From: Tannerella sp.
Lineage (GTDB): Bacteria; Bacteroidota; Bacteroidia; Bacteroidales; Tannerellaceae
Direction of reading: 5' to 3'
Length of the DNA: 14,155 nucleotides
Assembly (NCBI GenBank): GCA_031268395.1
Contig: JAIRXI010000215.1
Span: forward strand, 1-14,155
Below are positions 7,398 through 14,155 of the stretch, piece by piece. The position numbers and the translations under genes were made by a program. Position 1 is the first letter of the stretch. The number at the start of each line of letters is the position of its first letter. Below the pieces are notes generated by a model, which was given only the letters and a program-made list of their open reading frames with translations, had not been told where the DNA came from and made no database searches.

Positions 7398-8235
7398 GGG
7401 GCTTGGAATGATCGGTCGGTGTTGATTTCAGCGCCCTCAGCACAAAGTAAAGACCGGCCAGAACGAAGGGGATGCTCAGACACTGTCCCATGTTGAGGGT
7501 CATACTGGCCTCGAATGTTTCCTGATCGTTTTTCAGAAATTCGATCAGGAACCGGGCGGTGAAAATGCAGCACATGAAAATACCGAAGATAAGCCCTTCT
7601 CTTTTCCAGGCGTCTTTTTTGAAATAGAGCCACATGCAGAGGGCGAAGGTGAGCAGGTAGCACGCGGCTTCGTAGAGCTGGGTCGGATGGCTGGGTGCGG
7701 AGAAGACAGGTTCGGCTCCCTGCCGCCACGCGGACAGATTTTCGATAAAACGGAACCCCCACGGCAGATCCGTCGGGTGGCCGTAGACCTCATGGTTCAT
7801 CAGGTTGCCGAGACGGATCAGCGCGGCCACCAGTCCCGTCGGGGTGACCAGTTTGTCGAACGTCCACAACATGCTCCGGTGCGACACGTTCCTGGAATAA
7901 AACCAGATGGCGACGATAATCCCGAGCACGCCGCCGTGACTGGCCAGTCCGCCTTCCCAGACTTTCAGTATTTCGATCGGGTTAGCCAGGTAGTGATCGG
8001 GGCTGTAGAACAGGCAGTGTCCCAGCCTGGCCCCGATAATCGTCCCTGCAAACGTGTAGTAGAGCAGCGGATCCAGCCAGCCGGGAGGAACGTTTTCCCG
8101 TTTCCACATTCGCTCCACGATTTTGTAACCCGCGGCAAAGCCGATGATAAACGCCAGCGCATACCAGCGTATTTCCCTTGACCCGATGGAAAAAATAGCC
8201 GGGTCGACCGTCCATGTAATTTCTGCTATCATCAT
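7378..8235 (-). CDS. lgt: Prolipoprotein diacylglyceryl transferase
   Basis: The inner-membrane enzyme transfers diacylglycerol from phosphatidylglycerol to the lipobox cysteine, the first step in lipoprotein maturation. The 285-residue protein shows the family signature EGGLASHGG with the essential His at 100, ALIRLGNLMNHEVYG with Arg141, Asn144 and Glu149 matching E. coli Arg143, Asn146 and Glu151, the HPTQLYEA segment (183-190), and Arg228/Glu232 in TARFLIEFLKNDQ. About seven membrane segments are present. Two adjacent ATGs occur at the start, and I use the first. It is the first gene of the minus-strand run, with a TATCTTTG promoter box just upstream. Many of the window's proteins with lipoboxes would be its substrates. 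Confidence 0.97.
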   Translation of the reverse strand: MMIAEITWTVDPAIFSIGSREIRWYALAFIIGFAAGYKIVERMWKRENVPPGWLDPLLYYTFAGTIIGARLGHCLFYSPDHYLANPIEILKVWEGGLASHGGVLGIIVAIWFYSRNVSHRSMLWTFDKLVTPTGLVAALIRLGNLMNHEVYGHPTDLPWGFRFIENLSAWRQGAEPVFSAPSHPTQLYEAACYLLTFALCMWLYFKKDAWKREGLIFGIFMCCIFTARFLIEFLKNDQETFEASMTLNMGQCLSIPFVLAGLYFVLRALKSTPTDHSKPHARNRK

Positions 8236-8258
8236 AAAGATTTTTCGAATTTCGATGA

Positions 8259-8266
8259 CAAAGATA
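8259..8266 (-). promoter_or_regulatory. Putative Bacteroides-type -7 box ahead of lgt
   Basis: On the minus strand this reads TATCTTTG, matching the Bacteroides sigma-ABfr -7 consensus TAnnTTTG. It lies about 23 bases upstream of the lgt start codon, giving a short leader. No good TTTG -33 element is found at the expected 19-21 base spacing, so the call is tentative. Confidence 0.45.
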
Positions 8267-8312
8267 GAAATAAATCGAGAATGGAGCGCAGTGAATGTGT
8301 TTGGGGCGCATT

Positions 8313-8620
8313 TCAGATTGTCGCTGCTCCCGGCAAAAGATCACTTTGGCTGTTGGGCTGTCCTTTTATGCCAAAACGGGCATCGCTGTTCATGTCTCTG
8401 TAATTCCGAAACGCTTCTATGCTTTTTGTCTCTCCCGTGACTGTTTTCGATTTAGTAGTTAATATCCACAAAAATAATTGTTTTCCCGTTTTTGTGAAAC
8501 CATAAACAACGATTATATCTGTTTCACTCGGTAGACATATTCAAATTCATTGACAGGAATCTTTTTCTCCAGCAGGAAAAACGGCGACAGTCCTTCATTT
8601 AACGCAGTAGTATTTTTTTA
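8313..8620 (-). pseudogene. AT-rich stretch resembling a decayed small protein gene
   Basis: This gene-poor interval is clearly more AT-rich than its flanks. Two consecutive minus-strand frames look protein-like but lack starts. One runs from the T7 tract at 8613-8619 to a TAA at 8513-8515 and reads LNEGLSPFFLLEKKIPVNE, then FEYVYRVKQI. The next is open from 8540 to a TGA at 8313-8315 and begins LPSETDIIVVYGFTKTGKQ. Joining them needs a one-base shift where they overlap near 8515-8540. The YRV...IIVVYGFTK pattern vaguely recalls the C-terminal half of RelE/HigB-type toxins, but this is only an impression. An 8-bp inverted repeat, CACAAAAA/TTTTTGTG (8467-8474 and 8489-8496), lies inside. I see nothing else supportable between 8267 and 8598. 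Confidence 0.3.
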
Positions 8621-8874
8621 AAACGCTCATTTTGAGGATAAAAAACAGATTGTATGGGGCAAATTTCCCTGTGGAGATTGAGAATCTCCTTGCGGAGATT
8701 GGCCAGCTCCCTGTGGAGATTGGCCAACTCCCTGCGGAGATTGAGAATCTCCCTGCGGAGATTGGCTAGCTCCCTGTGGAGATTGGTTAGCTCCCTGCGG
8801 AGATTGGCCAGCTCCCTGCGGAGATTGGCTAGCTCCATATGGAGATTGGCTGGCTCCCTGTGGAAATTTGGCAT
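8599..8874 (-). CDS. Candidate leucine-heptad repeat protein (frame A over the 21-bp array)
   Basis: This 91-residue frame translates the 21-bp array as a seven-residue unit close to NLRRELA. Leucines recur with 4-3 spacing for more than ten heptads, which is the a/d pattern of a coiled coil. The tail is CPIQSVFYPQNERFKKILLR. The start, MPNFHREP, follows CCCGAAAG, a weak ribosome binding site. A -1 shift at the seven-base homopolymer (8613-8619) would extend it to about 120 residues ending at 8513. It competes with an overlapping frame that starts at 8917, and neither has a homologue I recognise. It may be noncoding, since a 21-bp repeat keeps several frames open by itself. Confidence 0.3.
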   Translation of the reverse strand: MPNFHREPANLHMELANLRRELANLRRELTNLHRELANLRREILNLRRELANLHRELANLRKEILNLHREICPIQSVFYPQNERFKKILLR

Positions 8875-8917
8875 CTTTCGGGGGAAAATCGGGGATTTTC
8901 CGGCTGTATGCGGACAT
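8627..8917 (-). CDS. Candidate repeat protein (frame B over the 21-bp array)
   Basis: This 96-residue frame has a less repetitive N-terminus (MSAYSRKIPDFPPKDAKFPQ) and a GGAG motif about 12 bases before the ATG, arguably the best start in the interval. The body reads the array as GASQSPQ units, which are Gly/Ser/Pro/Gln-rich and probably disordered, and it ends NLPHTICFLSSK. An inverted repeat (8919-8946) abuts the start codon. It overlaps the leucine-heptad frame almost entirely, so at most one is likely to be the real product. No family is recognised. Confidence 0.3.
   Translation of the reverse strand: MSAYSRKIPDFPPKDAKFPQGASQSPYGASQSPQGAGQSPQGANQSPQGASQSPQGDSQSPQGVGQSPQGAGQSPQGDSQSPQGNLPHTICFLSSK
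8673..8861. repeat. 21-bp tandem repeat array (nine full units plus degenerate flanks)
   Basis: Units begin with GGAGATT at 8673, 8694, 8715, 8736, 8757, 8778, 8799, 8820 and 8841, exactly 21 bases apart, and end in CTCCCTGY or a close variant. Degenerate copies lie on either side (about 8652-8672 and 8862-8882). The first and fourth units contain GGAGATT-GAG-AATCTCC, a perfect 7-bp hairpin with a 3-base loop. The other units keep the outer GGAG/CTCC pairing. Because 21 is divisible by three, copy-number change would keep any overlapping frame. High unit similarity suggests recent expansion or ongoing homogenisation. Confidence 0.95.
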
Positions 8918-8918
8918 G

Positions 8919-8946
8919 ATTAGACGCTTCTCCTGTCGTGTCTAAT
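8919..8946. promoter_or_regulatory. Inverted repeat ATTAGAC-N14-GTCTAAT, possible operator
   Basis: Seven-base perfect arms at 8919-8925 and 8940-8946 flank a 14-base centre and directly abut the ATG at 8915-8917 (minus strand). The geometry would suit a dimeric regulator or a small leader hairpin near the ribosome binding site. There is no other evidence. A further hairpin, ATCACT/AGTGAT, lies close by at about 8960-8976. Confidence 0.25.
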
Positions 8947-9082
8947 GGACATTTCGGGATAATCACTTTTCGAGTGATACGGGAAGAGAATTTCGTCATG
9001 AAAGTAAACGGGAAGCGCAATGAGTACCATTATGAACAAACGCTGCCGTGTCCTGGGGCGGGAGAGACTGAAAACGGCAGAT

Positions 9083-10102
9083 TCATGCATAATGGACAGT
9101 CAGCAGCAAGAGTGAACAGACAAGGAAGAGGCCGTAATACAGCAAGATGCTGCGGGATCTGCCGGAAAAAAAGTATGCCATCAGGAGCGAGACCGGGAGG
9201 GAGAAAATGCACAGGAAATCCGCTGTTTCGGTCTCGAACAGGAAAAGGAAAGGCAGCAGGTATCTTGCGGAAACCAGTAAAAAGGAAATAAGCTGTCGTG
9301 TACGCAGGCCGACATGGTGCTTGTGAAACTGGAAGACAATGCCGAGTATCACCGTGTAGACAAATGCCGCAGCGGGCGAAGCCAGCCGGTTCAGGGTCAG
9401 GTATTCCCGGAGAGGGACGACGTCGAAGTCGGTCCAGAGGCGAACGATATCCGTCAATTCCGTAAAATCATGTTTCCACATGCACCAGCCGGCCACGATC
9501 CAGTATACGGTAGCGATCCCCAGCAGGGAAGCCATGATTGCCCGGAGGGTCAGTTGCCGGAAATGGTACATCCCGTACCAGAACAGGGGGAGCAACCACA
9601 GCAGGTGAATCCATACCAGGCTTCCGACCCCCAGCCAGAATGTCACCTTGCAGGCATTCCCCGGCGCCATGCCCTCCGTTTCTTCCTGCTGGTAGCCCTT
9701 GAACAGTTCGATCATGCACGGCGCCAGGAAAAAGACGGCGACGGAGGCAGGGCGCAGGGGGATAAAGCCGAAACTGGCGCTGTTCAGCAGCAGGAACAGG
9801 AGGAGCGGAAGGAGCGTCCGGTACCGGAAGATGATCAGGTAGTCGCTGGCGCGCTGGAGCAAGGCCGCCATGCCGAACAGCAGCAGCGCGCCGGCGAGGC
9901 AGGCGGAGGTCCTGTCGGGCAGCCAGCCGGTCATCCGGAGCCACAGCGGCGTCGACGAAGTCAGATGCAGCGGGTAATTGGCCGAGAAATGATATTCCAG
10001 CACCCAGCAGAACAGGACGGCAGGCAACGTCAGCAGCAATGCCCGGAGGGTGGACAGGCTTGGCGTCTGTTTTTTTCCGTAGATGCCGAAATCTCGATTC
10101 AT
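9083..10102 (-). CDS. Polytopic inner-membrane protein (DUF6427-like)
   Basis: The 339-residue protein has nine or ten hydrophobic segments, for example at about residues 19-37, 65-84, 97-112, 118-133, 152-176, 187-205, 241-259, 268-289, 294-312 and 318-337. A Glu-rich cytoplasmic or periplasmic loop (about 136-147) and a conserved-looking YLTLNRLASP segment (234-243) are also visible. The gene starts 21 bases after the purD stop, indicating a shared transcript. Size, topology and position next to purD in a Bacteroidales genome suggest the uncharacterised DUF6427 family, but that assignment is from memory. No transport or enzymatic motif is visible. Confidence 0.8.
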   Translation of the reverse strand: MNRDFGIYGKKQTPSLSTLRALLLTLPAVLFCWVLEYHFSANYPLHLTSSTPLWLRMTGWLPDRTSACLAGALLLFGMAALLQRASDYLIIFRYRTLLPLLLFLLLNSASFGFIPLRPASVAVFFLAPCMIELFKGYQQEETEGMAPGNACKVTFWLGVGSLVWIHLLWLLPLFWYGMYHFRQLTLRAIMASLLGIATVYWIVAGWCMWKHDFTELTDIVRLWTDFDVVPLREYLTLNRLASPAAAFVYTVILGIVFQFHKHHVGLRTRQLISFLLVSARYLLPFLFLFETETADFLCIFSLPVSLLMAYFFSGRSRSILLYYGLFLVCSLLLLTVHYA

Positions 10103-10123
10103 AAGAACGGGGGCAGCCGGCCG

Positions 10124-11398
10124 TCAGAGGTCGAATCCGATATCGCCGCGGAAGTATTTCCCGTCGAACCGGATCGCACCGGCTCCGGCATACGCCCCGG
10201 CCAGCGCGTCTTCGCGGGTGGCGCCGAGGGAACTGACGGCGATCACGCGGCCGCCGGAAGTCAGCGTTTGCCCGTCTTTTTCCGTTGTGCCGGCATGGAA
10301 GGCGATACTTCCGGAAGCACCTGCGCGGTCAAGCCCGGAAATCACTTTTCCCTTTTCGAAGGCGCCCGGATAGCCGCCGCTGGCCAGCACCACCGTCGCG
10401 GCGCAGCGCGGGTCTTCCGTCAGCGTGCGCGATGCCAGGTCGACCTGCGCGACACCTTCCAGCAGGTCGACCAGATCGCTCCGGATCCGGAGCATGACGG
10501 CCTCCGTTTCCGGGTCGCCCATCCGGCAGTTGTATTCAATCACCACCGGTTCGCCCCGGACGCTGATCAGGCCAAGGAAAATAAATCCCCTGTAAAGGAT
10601 CCCTTCCGACTTCAGCCCGGCAACGGTCGGACGGATGATGCGCTCTTCAACCTTCCGCATGAAGGCTTCGCCGGCAAACGGAACCGGCGAAACGGCGCCC
10701 ATACCGCCTGTATTCGGGCCTGTATTCCCCTCGCCCGCGCGCTTGTAATCCTTGGCTACCGGCAGGATTTTGTAGTCTGTCCCGTCGGTCAGGACAAATA
10801 CCGAACATTCGATGCCGTCCAGAAACTCCTCAATCACGACGCGCCTGCTGGCCTCGCCGAACATGCCTTGCAGCATTTTTTGCAGTTCCTCTCCGGCCCG
10901 GGCTGCGTCGTCGACGATCAGCACGCCTTTTCCGGCGGCCAGTCCGTCCGCTTTCAGCACGCAGGGCGGGGTGAGGGTGTCGAGGAAGGCGAGGCCTTCG
11001 GCGAGGTTGTCTGCCGTGACGCTCAGGTAACGCGCCGTCGGAATCCGGTGGCGCATCATGAATGCCTTGGCAAAATCCTTGCTCCCTTCCAGCCGCGCCC
11101 CGTCGCGCCCCGGCCCGATCACGGGGACGGATGCCAGCGCCGCGTTTGCTTCGAAAAAGTCGACGATGCCGTTTACCAGCGGTTCTTCCGGCCCGACCAC
11201 GACCATGTCGATCCGGTTGGACAGTACGAACTCCCCGATGGCCGGAAAGTCATTGACACCGAGGAGAACGTTTGTTCCGACGGCTACCGTTCCGGCGTTT
11301 CCGGGTGCGATAAACAGCCGGCCGGTTTTCGGGCTTTGGGCGATTTTCCATGCCAGTGCATGTTCGCGCCCTCCGCCTCCCAAAAGTAGAATGTTCAT
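10124..11398 (-). CDS. purD: Phosphoribosylamine--glycine ligase (GAR synthetase)
   Basis: The cytosolic enzyme performs the second step of de novo purine synthesis, joining glycine to phosphoribosylamine with ATP. The 424-residue length matches the roughly 430-residue family. The N-terminal domain opens with [12 protein letters not shown] (4-15). The ATP-grasp core shows [11 protein letters not shown] (149-159), [12 protein letters not shown] (189-200) and [10 protein letters not shown] (229-238). The PurD signature appears as RMGDPETEA (292-300), with Met replacing the usual Phe. The C-terminal domain ends in the GGRV...GAIRFDG region. It lies 24 bases after ptpA and 21 bases before the membrane-protein gene. 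No other pur genes are present, so it seems to be a stand-alone locus. It looks intact. Confidence 0.97.
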   Translation of the reverse strand: MNILLLGGGGREHALAWKIAQSPKTGRLFIAPGNAGTVAVGTNVLLGVNDFPAIGEFVLSNRIDMVVVGPEEPLVNGIVDFFEANAALASVPVIGPGRDGARLEGSKDFAKAFMMRHRIPTARYLSVTADNLAEGLAFLDTLTPPCVLKADGLAAGKGVLIVDDAARAGEELQKMLQGMFGEASRRVVIEEFLDGIECSVFVLTDGTDYKILPVAKDYKRAGEGNTGPNTGGMGAVSPVPFAGEAFMRKVEERIIRPTVAGLKSEGILYRGFIFLGLISVRGEPVVIEYNCRMGDPETEAVMLRIRSDLVDLLEGVAQVDLASRTLTEDPRCAATVVLASGGYPGAFEKGKVISGLDRAGASGSIAFHAGTTEKDGQTLTSGGRVIAVSSLGATREDALAGAYAGAGAIRFDGKYFRGDIGFDL

Positions 11399-11422
11399 AG
11401 TTTCAACAGTATGGATGGTGCA

Positions 11423-13645
11423 TTATAAGTGTTCGTCGAAATAGCGGGTGATCATTTCGTACAGATGCGGCCGGTCTTTGCCGGTCACGTTGTGTTTGTG
11501 CCGCGGGTATACGAAATAATCGGGAAAGGTGCCTGCGGTGACACAGGCGTCCAGGAACAGCAGGCTGTGCTGCCAGACGACCACGGGGTCGATGTCGCCG
11601 TGGATCAGCAGCAGGCGGCCTTTCAGGTTGCCCGCCTTCCCGCGCAGGTCGGCATTCCCGTATCCTTCGGGATTATCCTTCGGATGATCCATGTAGCGTT
11701 CTCCGTACATGATTTCGTAGTGCGACCAGTCGATCACCGGGCCGCCGGCCACTCCCGCCCTGAATACGTCCGGATGGGTCAGCATCAGGTTCGTCGTCAT
11801 GAAGCCGCCGTAGCTCCAGCCGTGCACGCCGAGCCGGTTGCCGTCCACGAAGGACAGCGACTTCAGAAAGTCCACGCCCTGCATCTGGTCTGCCATCTCG
11901 CAGACGCCCAGCTGCCGGTGGATGGCGCTCTCGAATTCAAACCCCCGGTCGGCGGAACCCCGGCCGTCAACGGTGAACATCACGTATCCGCGCAGCGCCA
12001 TGTAGAGGTCCCAGCCGCCGACGCCGTTCATCCAGCCGCCGGTTACCATCCGGGCGTGGGGGCCTCCGTATACGTAGACAATGGCCGGATACTTTTTAGC
12101 GTGGTCGAGGCGGGGCGGTGTCGTCAGCCGGTAATACAGGGTGGTTTTCCCGTCGGCCGCCGTAAGGGTTCCGGTTGTGATGCCGGGCATCTCCCCGTAT
12201 TCCCTGAACGGGTTGGGGGAGGAGAGGAGCGATTTCAGCGTTTTGCGGTCTTTCAGGCGGAGGATGTCGATGTCGCGCGGCGTGACGGGCGAGGCTGTCC
12301 GGTCGATGGCATACAGGCCCGACGGGCTGATGCTTGTCTGGTGAACGCCGGGTTTGGTGGTGAGGCATGTGCGGATGCCGGTTTTCAGGTTGAGTTGCCA
12401 GGTATGGTTTTCGAGCGGATTTCCTTCGCCGTCCGCATCGCCTGCGGGGGGTGCCGTGGCGGCAAAGAAGAGGTTTGCGCCTTTCCCGTCGAAACCGAGG
12501 ACGTCGGTTACGACCCACGTTCCCGAGGTGAGCTGTTTCAGCAGATTCCCGTGAATGTCGTACAGGTAGAGGTGATTGTATCCATCCCGCTGACTTTGCC
12601 AGACAAAGCGCGTCGGGTCTTTCGGCAGGAAGAGCGCGGGGCGCTGCGGTTCCACATATTTCCCGTTGCGCTCGGTAAAGAGTTCCGCTTCCTTTTCGCC
12701 TGTCCGGGCGTTGTAGCGCACCAGGCGGCATTCGTCCTGTTCGCGGTTCAGTTCGGCAATGTAGATGCTTTTCCCGTCCGGACTCCATGCGATGTTGGTC
12801 AGGTATTTTTCCTTCGGCAGTCCCGTCCTGATCCACGTGACCTGTTCGTCGGACAGGTGGTAGACGCCGAGCGTTACTTCATGGCTTTTCATCCCGGCCA
12901 TCGGATACCTGAACGGCTCTGCTTTCGCCACTCGCGCATGGATATTGACCAGTGGATAGTCCGTGACCATCCGTTCGTCCATCCGGTAGAACGCCAGCGC
13001 CGCACCCTGCGGAGACCAGAAAAGCCCCTTGTGGATGCCAAATTCATTCTGGTGGACGGAAGTGCCGCAGACGATGCCGTCCTCCGTTTCGTCCGTCACG
13101 GTGGAGGTACGGTTTTTGTCCGAGAGAATCCGCACGTTGTTTTTCTCCGTATAGGCCAGGCAGCCGTTTGCCCCACAGAACTCGAAGTTTGCCCATTGCG
13201 GCTCCAGTGTATAGGCAGCCGTTATGACCCTGCCGCCTTTCGGGTTGTGGAGCGCCTGCAAGTCGAAATGAATCCGGCAGTTTTTGTAGTGGAACGCCAG
13301 CACGCCGGACTGCTCCGGGAAGGGGACGGAAAAGTCCGGCAGGCTGCCGGTGGAGGGGTGTCCGGCTGTTTCCAGCGCCAGGTTCAACTGTTCGAGGGTC
13401 AGTATCACCTGCTCGTTCCTGTCTGCCGGCAAGGCGGCCAGCAGGCTGTCGCCCTTTACATACATGTACCGGTCGCCGCACCATTGCAGTTGCTTCAGAT
13501 TGCGGGGAACAAAACGGAACTGGTTCCGTCCCCCGGGAATCAGTTCCTGCAAGGTCAGTGATTTTTCCTGTGCGCCAAGTTGCGTCATAAGCGAAAAGGT
13601 AAATAGGACAAACAGAACGGATAGCAGACGGTTACTTTTTCTCAT
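11423..13645 (-). CDS. ptpA: Prolyl tripeptidyl peptidase (S9 family, PtpA-like)
   Basis: The exported serine peptidase removes tripeptides from peptides with proline at the third position. The 740-residue protein starts at the ATG at 13645. The frame continues upstream, but only by reading the neighbouring repeat gene out of frame. A signal peptide (about 1-26, ending LGAQ) is followed by a beta-propeller domain (about 40-480) and an alpha/beta-hydrolase domain. The catalytic Ser611 is in HGWSYGG, with Asp686 in HGDIDPVV and His718 in RHKHNV. The spacings (75 and 107 residues) equal those of Porphyromonas gingivalis PtpA (Ser603, Asp678, His710). Glu201 in HQNEFGI and Asp223-Glu224 in YRMDERMV are candidate substrate N-terminus contacts. 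The start overlaps the upstream repeat-protein gene by 14 bases. DPP-IV is the main alternative, but the C-terminus matches PtpA better. Confidence 0.92.
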   Translation of the reverse strand: MRKSNRLLSVLFVLFTFSLMTQLGAQEKSLTLQELIPGGRNQFRFVPRNLKQLQWCGDRYMYVKGDSLLAALPADRNEQVILTLEQLNLALETAGHPSTGSLPDFSVPFPEQSGVLAFHYKNCRIHFDLQALHNPKGGRVITAAYTLEPQWANFEFCGANGCLAYTEKNNVRILSDKNRTSTVTDETEDGIVCGTSVHQNEFGIHKGLFWSPQGAALAFYRMDERMVTDYPLVNIHARVAKAEPFRYPMAGMKSHEVTLGVYHLSDEQVTWIRTGLPKEKYLTNIAWSPDGKSIYIAELNREQDECRLVRYNARTGEKEAELFTERNGKYVEPQRPALFLPKDPTRFVWQSQRDGYNHLYLYDIHGNLLKQLTSGTWVVTDVLGFDGKGANLFFAATAPPAGDADGEGNPLENHTWQLNLKTGIRTCLTTKPGVHQTSISPSGLYAIDRTASPVTPRDIDILRLKDRKTLKSLLSSPNPFREYGEMPGITTGTLTAADGKTTLYYRLTTPPRLDHAKKYPAIVYVYGGPHARMVTGGWMNGVGGWDLYMALRGYVMFTVDGRGSADRGFEFESAIHRQLGVCEMADQMQGVDFLKSLSFVDGNRLGVHGWSYGGFMTTNLMLTHPDVFRAGVAGGPVIDWSHYEIMYGERYMDHPKDNPEGYGNADLRGKAGNLKGRLLLIHGDIDPVVVWQHSLLFLDACVTAGTFPDYFVYPRHKHNVTGKDRPHLYEMITRYFDEHL

Positions 13646-14155
13646 CTTTTTTGGGATACGTTTTCTCGTACGGGAAACTGTCTTTGGGACGGATCCGGGC
13701 AAACGGACTGTCCTTCGCATTCGTCCGCCGCTCGCCATCATAAGCCCCTTTTCTGTCTGCCGGCTTGGGAAAGAAAGGTTTTTGCCGTCTGTCCGGCGCC
13801 GTTCCGTAATCCCTGCTTTTCCCGGCAAACGGGCGGTCTTTGGCATACGTCCGCCGGTCGCCGTCATAAGAACCTTTTCTGTCTGCCGGTTTGGGGAAGA
13901 ACGGTTTTTGCTGTCTGTCCGGCGCCGTTCCGTAATCCCTGCTTTTCCCGGCAAACGGGCTGTCTTTGGCGTACATCCGCCGGTCGCCGTCATACGCCCC
14001 TATTCTGTCTGCCGGGTTGGGGAAGAAGGGTTTTTGATGTCTGTCCGGCGCCGTTCCGTAATCCCTGTCTTTCCTGGCAAACGGGCTGTCTTTGGCGTAT
14101 GTTCGCCGGTCGCCGTCATAAGTCCCTTTTCTGTCTGCCGGTTTGGGGAAGAAGG
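13632..14155 (-). CDS. Basic 42-residue-repeat protein, C-terminal part (5' end outside window)
   Basis: The frame is open from the right edge to a TAA at 13632-13634, giving 173 visible residues. Three tandem 42-residue units start FFPKPADRK, FFPNPADRI and FFPKPADRK, each containing DYGTAPDR and AKDSPFA-like segments. A partial fourth unit leads into a Lys-rich end, YEKTYPKKDEKK. The tail is rich in Arg, Lys, Asp, Pro, Tyr and Phe, strongly basic and probably disordered. In Bacteroidota such tails are often attached to RNA-associated proteins such as pseudouridine synthases or DEAD-box helicases, so an RNA-binding extension is plausible, but the catalytic part is not visible. It overlaps the ptpA start by 14 bases and is probably co-transcribed with it. 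Confidence 0.75.
   Translation of the reverse strand, partial: FFPKPADRKGTYDGDRRTYAKDSPFARKDRDYGTAPDRHQKPFFPNPADRIGAYDGDRRMYAKDSPFAGKSRDYGTAPDRQQKPFFPKPADRKGSYDGDRRTYAKDRPFAGKSRDYGTAPDRRQKPFFPKPADRKGAYDGERRTNAKDSPFARIRPKDSFPYEKTYPKKDEKK
13695..14155. repeat. 126-bp in-frame tandem repeat array (continues past the window edge)
   Basis: Units run on the minus strand at 14153-14028, 14027-13902 and 13901-13776, with a partial fourth to about 13695. They are similar at the nucleotide level as well as in translation, differing by scattered substitutions. The unit length is a multiple of three, so copy-number change lengthens or shortens the encoded tail without a frameshift. Confidence 0.9.

Noticed and set aside
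8144..8440. Plus-strand frame between lgt and the array
   Set aside because: Its first part is antisense to lgt and the remainder is Cys/Leu-rich with no family resemblance.
8236..8598. Cobalamin riboswitch upstream of the lgt-to-btuG run
   Set aside because: I looked for a B12-box-like core on both strands and saw none. A covariance-model search would be the decisive test.
8673..8861. CRISPR array
   Set aside because: The 21-bp units are contiguous with no unique spacers, so this is a simple tandem repeat.
8654..8923. Plus-strand frame through the 21-bp array (SLRRLAS-type repeats)
   Set aside because: It is open only because the repeat lacks stops in that frame. It has no plausible ribosome binding site or flanking protein-like sequence.
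9314..11389. Long plus-strand open frame opposite the membrane-protein gene and purD
   Set aside because: Same reasoning: it crosses two real genes, and the translation is low-complexity with no motif.
11429..13561. Long plus-strand open frame opposite ptpA
   Set aside because: It is antisense to a peptidase with a complete catalytic triad, and no domain is visible.
13646..13993. Upstream in-frame extension of ptpA into the repeat region
   Set aside because: The extension reads the 126-bp repeats in a second frame. The signal peptide starting at 13645 gives a much better N-terminus.

Overview
The window looks like chromosomal DNA from a member of the Bacteroidales (Bacteroidota). The evidence is a BtuB-type TonB-dependent receptor overlapping a YncE/DUF5074-type surface lipoprotein, a Porphyromonas-type prolyl tripeptidyl peptidase, lipoproteins with acidic residues after the lipobox cysteine, Shine-Dalgarno signals that are weak or absent, and a Bacteroides-style TAnnTTTG promoter box ahead of lgt. 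I cannot name the genus. Parabacteroides/Tannerella-like is a guess.

Layout, left to right. Positions 1-1672 carry a plus-strand, relatively AT-rich accessory cluster: the tail of an upstream gene, a lipoprotein of unknown function, and a short secreted-protein start whose body is filled by a 56-bp-arm inverted repeat and a second palindrome. A heptanucleotide repeat at 1635-1666 lies where this cluster converges with the minus-strand genes. Positions 1652-8235 hold one dense, GC-rich minus-strand run, read right to left: lgt, a flavodiiron protein, nagB, btuB, a btuG-like lipoprotein, and a small four-helix membrane protein. Positions 8236-9082 form an island without a conventional gene. It contains an AT-rich stretch that looks like decayed coding sequence and a 21-bp tandem array open in several frames. 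Positions 9083-14155 hold a second minus-strand run, read right to left: a basic protein with 42-residue repeats (entering from outside the window), ptpA, purD, and a polytopic membrane protein.

Functionally, the coherent unit is btuB-btuG. The receptor and its surface lipoprotein overlap by four bases and together probably capture and import a corrinoid. I saw no cobalamin riboswitch upstream of either btuB or lgt. The rest is mostly housekeeping: lipoprotein maturation (lgt), amino-sugar catabolism (nagB), O2/NO detoxification (flavodiiron protein), purine synthesis (purD) and terminal proline-peptide digestion (ptpA). The least explained material is repetitive: three tandem-repeat families (7, 21 and 126 bp) and one large inverted repeat, each inside or touching a reading frame. 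I found no defence system, CRISPR array, tRNA, rRNA or transposase gene.
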